The position numbers and the translations under genes are program-made. The notes under the pieces were generated by a model. That model searched no databases. It was not told the DNA's origin and was given only the letters and a program-made list of their open reading frames with translations. This document shows positions 12,152 to 20,500 of a DNA stretch of 64,000 bases, piece after piece. The stretch is taken from assembly GCA_028015205.1 (NCBI GenBank), contig CM051516.1:48612230-48676229 (forward strand). The letters run 5' to 3'. Position 1 is the first letter of the stretch. Each line of letters opens with the position of its first letter. This DNA is from Mytilisepta virgata (taxonomy: Eukaryota > Mollusca > Bivalvia > Mytilida > Mytilidae).

Positions 12152-12433
12152 AAGGGAGCAACCATTTGATTTTTATGGGAAGGGGGGGGGGGGGCATTAA
12201 AGGAACTTGAAAAAAGGCATGATGCAAAATTTGGTGAAAAAAAAGGCAGGACCAGAAATCCTCAGAAAAATGGAAGGATAGGCAGGATGAAAAATGTAGT
12301 GAAAAAAAGGCAGGACAACACCAGGTAGTAAAAAAAAGGCAGTCTCGAAATTTTGCTGACAAAAAGGCAAGACTTAAGATTACTTCCATCCCCCCCCCCC
12401 CCCCCCCCCATAAAAATGAAATGATTGCTCCCT
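12152..12433. mobile_element. foldback/MITE-like element with poly-G and poly-C in its arms
   Basis: Terminal inverted repeats of about 27 bp plus homopolymer: AGGGAGCAACCATTTGATTT onward with a G run at 12181-12193 on the left, a C run at 12390-12409 and the matching complement ending AATGATTGCTCCCT on the right. The interior consists of diverged repeats of an A-rich motif ending GGCAGGA or GGCAAGA. No coding capacity. A similar architecture recurs at 48535-48908. Confidence 0.7.
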
Positions 12434-12718
12434 AACCATGAAAGACAGGAAATATCAATGATCTGAATTTACCAAAGCATCGACTTTCATCATGTAGAAA
12501 AGAAATTTTCAACATAACTTTTTAAAGATTTTGTCTAAGGAGTTATAGAAATATATACATTGTAGATGATATAAAGGAAACACAGTATTTGGTGATATTA
12601 TCAAAGACTTGGCACCTGTAACGATAAACTTTTTTAAAGTAGGTTTATTGTAGTTGTATTGACGATAAATGTCGATAAATAAAAACTAGAAATTGGTGCC
12701 ATTATAAACGATGTCCAT
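12434..12718. other. intergenic, no gene seen
   Basis: Contains a stretch (12532-12550) whose reverse complement is at 17393-17411, and a stretch near 12640-12670 that loosely resembles 17440-17475; both are probably dispersed-repeat debris. Confidence 0.4.
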
Positions 12719-13739
12719 CCCCGCACTGCACATCTACACATAATGAAGAACAATATTATAAACAAGGCAGAAAAAAATTAGCAATTTGACCATTTTCAGT
12801 CCAAAAATTGAACCCTAAATCAAATTTCAAAACTGAAGTCCTTAATGCACGTCTACACATAGTGAAGAACAATATTATAAACAAACAAAACCACTGAAAG
12901 AAAAAAAAATGAATGAGTATTTCCAGAGAAAAGAACAAATTCGCTATAATACTGTATAGAAATTAAATGCATGACGTGAAAAATGAATGAGGAGTTTAGG
13001 TCACAAGCTTAAATTTCCAATTTTCGAAATTCGACCCCTGTTGATCCCCAAGTTTTAAAAGACAAAATTCTAAAACCTTATTGAGCATCTAAATACAGTA
13101 TGTGACATTACTGTATATAAATTAAATTTGATGTGAAAAAAGAATGAGGAGGTTAGGTCACAAGCTTAAATTTCCAATTTTGAAATTCGACCCCTGTGGG
13201 CCCCAATTTTTAAAATCCAAATTCTAAAACCTTATTGCACATCTACACACTGTATGTAACAATACTGTATAGAAATTAAAGCATAAAATGAAAATGTACG
13301 AGTTTAAGTCGCAAGCTTAAATTTTCAAATTTTGAAATTCGACCCCTGTGGACCCCAGTTTTTAAAAATCAAAATGTCTACATACAATATGTGATAATAC
13401 TGTACAGAAATTAAAAGAATAAAATGGAAAATGAATGAGGAGTTTAGGTCACAAGTTTTAAATTTCCAATTTTCGAAATTCGACACCCGTGGGCCCCAAT
13501 TTTTGAAAATCAAAATTCTAAAACGTTATTGTGCATTTAAATACAGTTTGTGCTAATACTGTATAGAAATTGAATGCATGAAGTTAAAAATGAACAAGGA
13601 GTTATGGAGACAAGATTGTCACAAGTCTAACAGACGGACGACAGACGGACAGACAGTACGACGGACGGACAGACGGACAGACGGACGGACAGACGGACCG
13701 ATTACAAATATCCCCGAACTTCATTTGAAGTGCGGGGAT
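12719..13739. mobile_element. ~1-kb element of ~145-bp tandem repeats with terminal inverted repeats
   Basis: Begins ATCCCCGCACT and ends AGTGCGGGGAT, an 11-bp perfect terminal inverted repeat. The interior holds about six diverged repeats of ~145 bp (recurrent pieces: AGGTCACAAGCTTAAATTTC, AAATTCGACCCCTGTGG, ATACTGTATAGAAATT). Near the right end is a GACA/GACG microsatellite (13632-13699), followed by a hairpin TCCCCGAACTTC/GAAGTGCGGGGA. Non-coding; open frames across it are repeat artefacts. Confidence 0.7.
13632..13699. repeat. (GACA/GACG)n microsatellite
   Basis: Alternating ACAGACGG and ACGGACGG units inside the 1-kb tandem-repeat element, just before its right terminal hairpin. Confidence 0.85.
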
Positions 13740-13782
13740 AAATATTGTATAGTACGAAGAGAAGACTTCTTGCGCTTAACAA

Positions 13783-14391
13783 TGTTACGGCCGAAATCAC
13801 CTTTAAAATGTAGCCAACAAAAGACACAAATCAATAATAAAATTTAACAAGATTTATTATATATACAAAGTTTACAAAAATATTACAAAAAAAACTAAAA
13901 TGTCAACTTAACTGTTCAAAATCCTGTTTTTTCTTGATCCGGAATTCTGGTCACTGTTGCCTGAATCCAAACGGAATATTATATCCAATCAGTCACAATC
14001 TAGTATGATGTAATGAAAATAACAGTCTGTCAAGTACGATGTATGAAACGTAAATAAATCCAACAGCTGAGAACACAAGAATGTCTATGTACGGTCCAAT
14101 ATGCTATGCTCTGCAAGTTTAACTTTCGTGTCCATATATATACTGTAGAACGGAAACTTCTGGAATACGGTAGAAGTTCGAATCACACCATAATTATTAC
14201 GTAAGTCAAATAGAAAGTTCTAGTCATTCCATCAGTATCCATTATTGTTCCAGTGATTTCTAAACTGCGCAGTTATAACATTATTTGGTAAACAACTATA
14301 AATATTATGTAAACACATTATACACGTCACAAGGCCACACAAAACAAACCAGGCCAAGATAAATAAATATAATAATTACAATATCATAACA
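13783..14391 (-). repeat. 3' LTR of the gypsy-type element
   Basis: 609 bp, starting TGTTACGGCC and ending ATATCATAACA on the plus strand (TG...CA). Identical by eye to 16736-17344 over the full length. Confidence 0.93.
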
Positions 14392-14405
14392 CCTCCCCCC
14401 TTAAA
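14392..14405 (-). promoter_or_regulatory. polypurine tract
   Basis: On the minus strand AAGGGGGGAGG directly precedes the 3' LTR. This is the expected position and composition for the plus-strand primer of reverse transcription. Confidence 0.85.
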
Positions 14406-14483
14406 AGAAGTTTGAGTGTAACGAGAACTTCATGAACAATATATACAAAAATATATATATATATATAGTATGTATACAGTGTT

Positions 14484-16646
14484 TTAATAAGATCTAGATA
14501 AAGCATCTGCTATTACATTATCTTTACCTTTAATATGTTTTACAATAATATCATATTCCTGTAACAATAAACTCCACCTAGTCAACCTCTGGTTCTTGTT
14601 TCTCATTTTATGTATGAAGGTGAGAGGATTATGATCAGTATAAACCAGAATAGGATGCATAGTGGGATTTAAATATACATCAAAATGTTGAAGTGCAGAC
14701 AACAGTGCAAAACATTCTTTTTCAATAGTGGAATAATTTTTCTGATGTTTATCTAATTTCTTGGAAAAATATGATATAGGTTTCTCAACATTATCATCTG
14801 TTTCTTGATATAAAACGGCTCCAACTCCTACATCACTTGCATCAACGGCAAGTTTGAATTGCTTTTTAAAGTCTGGAGTGATAAGAACGGGACTGTTAAT
14901 TAAAAGTGATTTGCTTTTTTCAAAAGAGTTTTGACAATTATCACTCCAGATGAATTTAGAATCTTTTCGTAAAAGATGAGTCAATGGTTGAACAACAGTA
15001 GCAAAATTTGAACAAAATTTTCTGTAAAATCCAATCATGCCTAAATATCTCATAAGTTGTTTTTTATTTGTAGGAGGAGGAAAATTGGTAATTGCATCCA
15101 CTTTATTCCTAGCTAGATCATTTCCTAGCAATAATGAAACACCCTCAACAGGGAGAGTAGGACGAACACCCACAACAACTGGTCCAGTAATTAAATCTGA
15201 CTTCAAATAAATACGATGGAGGGGAACATCTATACAACCTAACTCCACACCTCGTAACAAAACGGAGGCACCAACGGACGTCTCCTCGGACAAAGGCAAC
15301 ACACCTTCTAACAACAAAGACTGAGAAGCTCCAGTGTCCCGTAAAATCTTAATAGGCTGAGGAGTAGTATTATTAACAATAGAAACAAACCCATCAGACA
15401 TAAAGGGCTTATAATCCTCCATGTAATCACAAAAACTGGACTTAAAAGCCTGACTCGCAGGACATTCCAACTTATTGGTAACAACGGGTGTCGTACAAGC
15501 ACTGGACTTGGGCTTATGATCTCTTTCATTCTTCTTCTGGAGTCTAAAACAATCAGCCATCAGGTGACCATTTTTCTTACAATAAGCACAAGTTAGTGAC
15601 TTCTTCTCAAAAGTATCAAATTTTGGACCAGACATGTTATAACTAGACGGACTCTTATTCTGTGCAACAGGCTTAATATCAGTACGCTCAGTGCTTTGAT
15701 TTTTGTAATTTCCGCTTGAAGTATTAAAATTGTGACCTTTGAAACTCCTTTTATGTGAAATGGTATAATTATCGGAAACAACAGCTGCATCTTGCAATGT
15801 CTCAACAGTTTTGTCATCTAAATGTGTTTTTAAGTCTAAATTAACACACTGCTTGAACTCTTCTAATAACATTAATTGTCTTAATTTATCAAAATTTTTA
15901 TCTATTTTCTTTGACGTAAGCCATTTATCAAATAAATCTTCTTTTTCCCTAGCAAATTCAACATAGGTTTGTGTTTCAAACTTTTTATAAGACCTAAATT
16001 TCTGTCTATATGCTTCTGGCACTAGCTCATAAGCTTTCAAAACTTCCTGTTTAACAGTGTCATAATCAGAACTTTTTTCTGAAGAAAGTGCTGAGTAAAT
16101 TTCAGCGGCCTTGCCCACAAAAACACTTTGCAACATTGTAGTCCAATAAGGCTTTGGCCATTTCAAATTTTGAGCAATTTTCTCAAATTGTGGAAAAAAT
16201 TTATCCACCGTTTTTTCACAAAATTTGGGAACCAAACGTATATTTTTTGCTGCCTCAAATTGTTCTGATTTTGACTTAGTGTTGCTTTCTACTTTAGCTA
16301 TTTCTATTTTTATTTTCTCCATCTCTAACCTTTCTCTCATTTCAAGTTCTGCCTGTAATTGTTTTTCTTCTTTTTCTAATTGTTTTAATTTAAGTTCGTG
16401 TTCTAATTCAAGCTGTTTTAATTTTAAAGCATCAACATTTTCGACCTTGAGGTCAAGAGCCTCTTCACCAAAAATTTCTAAATCAACTAAATTGTCTATT
16501 ACCAAATTTTTTATAATTTGTTTTCTCATAGATGTTCTAAAATCTATTTTTAGATGTTTAGCAAGCAACACTAATTCTTCTTTCTTTAATTTATCAAACC
16601 CTTCCAGGTCTGGCGTTTTCAAAAATTTACCAGCATCAAATTCCAT
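14484..16646 (-). CDS. Gag-protease-(RT remnant)-RNase H polyprotein, internally deleted
   Basis: Intact 720-aa frame. Residues ~68-122 are a charged coiled-coil; ~205-300 resemble the SCAN/Gag capsid C-terminal fold (YRQKFRSYKK, FAREKEDLFDKW, LLEEFK). A CCHC zinc knuckle is at C353, C356, H361 and C366. An aspartic-protease active site DTGA is at 437-440 and its C-terminal LLLGND at 506-510. Near residues 512-516 the frame jumps straight into the end of an RT domain (FPPPTNKKQLMRYLGMIGFY), so the RT fingers and palm with the catalytic aspartates are absent. RNase H follows, with VDASD at 601-605, IEKE at 641-644 and YTDH at 669-672. The frame stops right after ADALSR, about 80 bp before the polypurine tract; no integrase is encoded. 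The start at 16646 is 84 bp downstream of the primer site. SCAN-like Gag with RNase H as last domain suggests a Gmr1-like element (inference). Confidence 0.93.
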   Translation of the reverse strand: MEFDAGKFLKTPDLEGFDKLKKEELVLLAKHLKIDFRTSMRKQIIKNLVIDNLVDLEIFGEEALDLKVENVDALKLKQLELEHELKLKQLEKEEKQLQAELEMRERLEMEKIKIEIAKVESNTKSKSEQFEAAKNIRLVPKFCEKTVDKFFPQFEKIAQNLKWPKPYWTTMLQSVFVGKAAEIYSALSSEKSSDYDTVKQEVLKAYELVPEAYRQKFRSYKKFETQTYVEFAREKEDLFDKWLTSKKIDKNFDKLRQLMLLEEFKQCVNLDLKTHLDDKTVETLQDAAVVSDNYTISHKRSFKGHNFNTSSGNYKNQSTERTDIKPVAQNKSPSSYNMSGPKFDTFEKKSLTCAYCKKNGHLMADCFRLQKKNERDHKPKSSACTTPVVTNKLECPASQAFKSSFCDYMEDYKPFMSDGFVSIVNNTTPQPIKILRDTGASQSLLLEGVLPLSEETSVGASVLLRGVELGCIDVPLHRIYLKSDLITGPVVVGVRPTLPVEGVSLLLGNDLARNKVDAITNFPPPTNKKQLMRYLGMIGFYRKFCSNFATVVQPLTHLLRKDSKFIWSDNCQNSFEKSKSLLINSPVLITPDFKKQFKLAVDASDVGVGAVLYQETDDNVEKPISYFSKKLDKHQKNYSTIEKECFALLSALQHFDVYLNPTMHPILVYTDHNPLTFIHKMRNKNQRLTRWSLLLQEYDIIVKHIKGKDNVIADALSRSY

Positions 16647-16718
16647 TTTGTAGAATTTTGTTGGCTAATTCTAATAAAAATACTGAAAAAATTTATTAAG
16701 ATATTAACGTTCTCCCGA

Positions 16719-16730
16719 GACGAGCCCCCA
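16719..16730 (-). other. primer-binding site for tRNA-Pro
   Basis: On the minus strand TGGGGGCTCGTC lies five bases after the 5' LTR. It is complementary to the 3' end of animal tRNA-Pro (acceptor arm plus CCA). Beyond these 12 bases the match is interrupted by one extra base. Confidence 0.8.
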
Positions 16731-16735
16731 ATTTC

Positions 16736-17344
16736 TGTTACGGCCGAAATCACCTTTAAAATGTAGCCAACAAAAGACACAAATCAATAATAAAATTTAA
16801 CAAGATTTATTATATATACAAAGTTTACAAAAATATTACAAAAAAAACTAAAATGTCAACTTAACTGTTCAAAATCCTGTTTTTTCTTGATCCGGAATTC
16901 TGGTCACTGTTGCCTGAATCCAAACGGAATATTATATCCAATCAGTCACAATCTAGTATGATGTAATGAAAATAACAGTCTGTCAAGTACGATGTATGAA
17001 ACGTAAATAAATCCAACAGCTGAGAACACAAGAATGTCTATGTACGGTCCAATATGCTATGCTCTGCAAGTTTAACTTTCGTGTCCATATATATACTGTA
17101 GAACGGAAACTTCTGGAATACGGTAGAAGTTCGAATCACACCATAATTATTACGTAAGTCAAATAGAAAGTTCTAGTCATTCCATCAGTATCCATTATTG
17201 TTCCAGTGATTTCTAAACTGCGCAGTTATAACATTATTTGGTAAACAACTATAAATATTATGTAAACACATTATACACGTCACAAGGCCACACAAAACAA
17301 ACCAGGCCAAGATAAATAAATATAATAATTACAATATCATAACA
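16736..17344 (-). repeat. 5' LTR of the gypsy-type element
   Basis: 609 bp, same sequence as 13783-14391. It should carry the element promoter, reading toward lower coordinates, away from the lectin exons on the right. Confidence 0.93.
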
Positions 17345-17454
17345 ACAAAATACAGGTTTCATACGTATCATGTACAATTTATATGTTTCTATAACTCCTT
17401 AGACAAAGTCTGAAAAAAATGATGGCAAATATTTTAAAAGGAGTTTTATTACAG

Positions 17455-17555
17455 TTGCATTATCGATAAATGCCGAGTGTCAGAGAGGTTGGTTTCATTA
17501 CGGCCAATCCTGTTACTACATCAGCGACATTGAAAAATCATGGACAGTCGCAGCA
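17455..17555 (+). CDS. C-type lectin exon 1 of the visible CRD
   Basis: After an acceptor-like TTTATTACAG the frame reads ALSINAECQRGWFHYGQSCY and on to SWTVAA, then donor GTAAGT. The GW...Y...SCYY pattern is the standard beginning of a long-form CRD. The 5' boundary is less sure than the 3' one, because the bases before it resemble repeat debris at 12640-12670. Confidence 0.78.
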
Positions 17556-20500
17556 GTAAGTTCTATTTAATTACAAATTGTGTCTTGTAGGTAAATATAT
17601 AATATTGACCGTTGTCAACAATTCTTAAATTATTTACGTCTTTCTTAATAGATTATTTTGGAAATTTGACATAATCCTATATTCTCCCTTATTGGTTCCA
17701 TATGATATCGTGATATTCACGTGCTTTTTCAACGTAAATGGAATTTCAATGCACAAGATGTACACATTTCGTTGATTTACGACTCAGTTGTACTCATAGC
17801 CTAAAATGTTAAAATTCAAAACAACAATAAAAAAAGTTGAAGAGCAAATTTTAAAATGCCACAATTACCAATAGGGGTTAAGCCAAAACCATTAAGGACA
17901 GAGCCATGCACGAGGTTTGTTTTCACAAATTTTACAATTTTGTAACAGTAAATTTTAATTAATTCCAGATTCATTTTTAATTGGAACAGAAACACAACAG
18001 CAATTGAAATGGACGAATACGGCCACAGTGTAAATTGCGAAAGCAGGATATGGCAAGATGAATTAAAACAAACTACCGATATTTATGTCTTGGCAAGCCT
18101 GTGCTTTACTGGTAACAGTAAAAGCAAATAATCCTCAGTGGCCCATAAATAGAGAGATAAACTGGAACACGAACCCCAATAAGTGAGCAAACATTTAAAA
18201 CCACGAACTCTCCGGTTTTTCAAAGAGTCGAAAATAAGTTCCTAACTGGTAACAGTTAAGGAACCGAACTCTTTGGTAAACAAAGATGATCCAAATCTAA
18301 ATTCTCTGTGGTACCACAGAAGAATTATATAAACCAAAAATATGAGCTAACGTACAATGTGGGGAATCGACATGTCCCTTTTTCATCGTACTACTGTGAC
18401 AAACATTTTCATCTTGCCAGATCCCGCACGTACTACTGTGACAAACATTTAATCATAAACAATACAAAACAAATTGCAACAAATATACAATCGAATTTTA
18501 GTAAAGAAATTATTGTTCCACATTTGAAAAATATCAACTTGATAATATTTAGCATCGCCTCCGTAGATTAATGTTCGTAACAATTTATTTTCATTTACTC
18601 ACAATAACATTAAATCCACATTTAAAGAATATTAAAACATTGAACATCGGCTTCATAAAGTAACGTTGGTATCAAATTATTTGTATTTACTCATTATTCA
18701 CAATTAACATTACAGTCGTATCTTGACCACTGCGTTTAACATAAAAGAAAAATAAAAGCTTTTGCTCAACGTCCGAAACTAATTAGCAAACGATTACCAA
18801 CGGCGCATCAATTGGTCTGACAGTTCCTAATTGTATCATACTGCGTCGTTCCATTTCTGAATACCCATAGTCAAGGCACAAAGTCTCATCAAATTTAGCT
18901 TGTGTATTCTCTTTGTCCTTTACTAATTCACTTTAATGGCATAATCCAGTATTTTGAAATATCAGACGTCAAATTTGACAACACCTGAAAATATTAACAA
19001 AACAACACCAGAATACTAGTTTTTTTTGTTTTTTGTTTTTTTGTTTGTTTTGTTTTGTTTTTTTAGGGGAAGGCGGGGATGGTGGGTGGTATTAACAAGA
19101 ATGCCGACAGCCTCTCTTCCTAAGGCGTTTAAAATAAGTGACGTAATAATTTATCCAAAGCGAGGCTACGAAACTAAAACTTAACCTAAACGGACCCCGG
19201 AATACAAATTTACTTTAATTAAATCAGTTTATCTGCGAGTGATAAAAGGTATATTCGACTCCTTTTTGACGTCGGTATAAGTATCGCGTTTCCACTGTCA
19301 TAAAAAGGACAAATATACCTAAGGAGCAATCAAAAAAACGTAATCCATTGGACAGACAAACCCGGGAAGACAAACGAACAACCACAAGCACAACAAATAA
19401 ACACAGAAAACTAAAAACAATGAACAACACGAACTCCTATAAAAACCAGGAGTGAACCCAGGTGCTCCGGAAGGGTAAGCAGTTCCTGCTCCGTATACGG
19501 CACCCGTCGTGAAGTTCAACAAGGTCAATCCGGTGGAAGTCACAAATCGTAGGGGTCACATGAAAGGTTACGACAGTGGGAACAGGTCCAACATCATCTT
19601 AGATATTGGAACACTGTAATGGTCAATCAATTCATGATGACGACCGTAAAATTTCTTAAGTGATGACATCAACTTATCCCTGATAAAACCCTGGTTAAGA
19701 AGCTTTTGTGACAGCAGTAATCCTCTTTGTCGAAAGTCAGGGTAACTCACGCATGCCCTTGAAAATCGGATAAGCTGAGAAACGTAGACGCCATATGCAG
19801 GCGATGCTGGTATATTGCTACTCAAGAAGGGAAAATTAACAATAGGAAAGTTGAAGTCATCACGTTTGTCATAAAGTTTTGTCTTCAAACGTCCCTCATA
19901 GTCTATTTCAAGAAATAAATCCAAATATGAAGCGGACTTTGGTGTATCTGTAGTATCCTTAATTTCAAGCTCACTGGGGTAGATAAGATGTAGAAAGTCT
20001 TGGAATTTGTCGTTATTTAACGACAACACATCATCTATATAACGAAAAGTGAAATTAAAGGATTGGGCTAGTTTCTTTTTGTTTTCATGTAGTAACCCTT
20101 GAATAAAGTCCGCTTCATATGAGTACAGAAACAGATCGGCGAGGAGAGGAGCACAGTTGGTTCCCATTGGAATGCCGATTGTTTGTTGAAAAATTAGACC
20201 GCCAAATTATATATATATACATTCTACTTTTTTACGACTAGGCAAAATAAACTACCTGAAGTGAAAGAATGATGTACTTGTTTTTATTGTATTTAGTTTA
20301 ATAGCTCATGTGAGCTATTGCCATCACTTTTCCTTAAAGATCTTCTCTGAAATCACTGGGCCAATTGGAACTAAACTTTGTAGAAATGATGTTTGTGAGG
20401 TCCTCTACCAAGATGCCTCATTTCATCTTGATCTTGTAAAAAACATGGCCACCATGTGCAATTGTTGTTTCTGATTGGCTGGTATAAAAAAAAATATCCT

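Larger units (their letters stand above)
13779..17348 (-). mobile_element. Ty3/gypsy-type LTR retrotransposon, non-autonomous deletion derivative
   Basis: Two 609-bp LTRs (13783-14391 and 16736-17344) flank a 2344-bp internal region and are bracketed by a 4-bp target duplication ACAA (13779-13782 and 17345-17348). The element reads on the minus strand, so 16736-17344 is its 5' LTR. Primer-binding site, polypurine tract and one intact Gag-protease-RNase H frame are present; the RT fingers/palm and the integrase are missing. LTR identity implies recent insertion, so replication proteins must have been supplied in trans or the deletion arose during the last reverse transcription. It lies about 110 bp upstream of the first recognisable C-type lectin exon. 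Confidence 0.93.

Noticed and set aside
16225..16653. 142-codon frame on the plus strand
   Set aside because: It is the antisense shadow of the Gag coiled-coil region, whose codons give serine/asparagine-rich text on the other strand.
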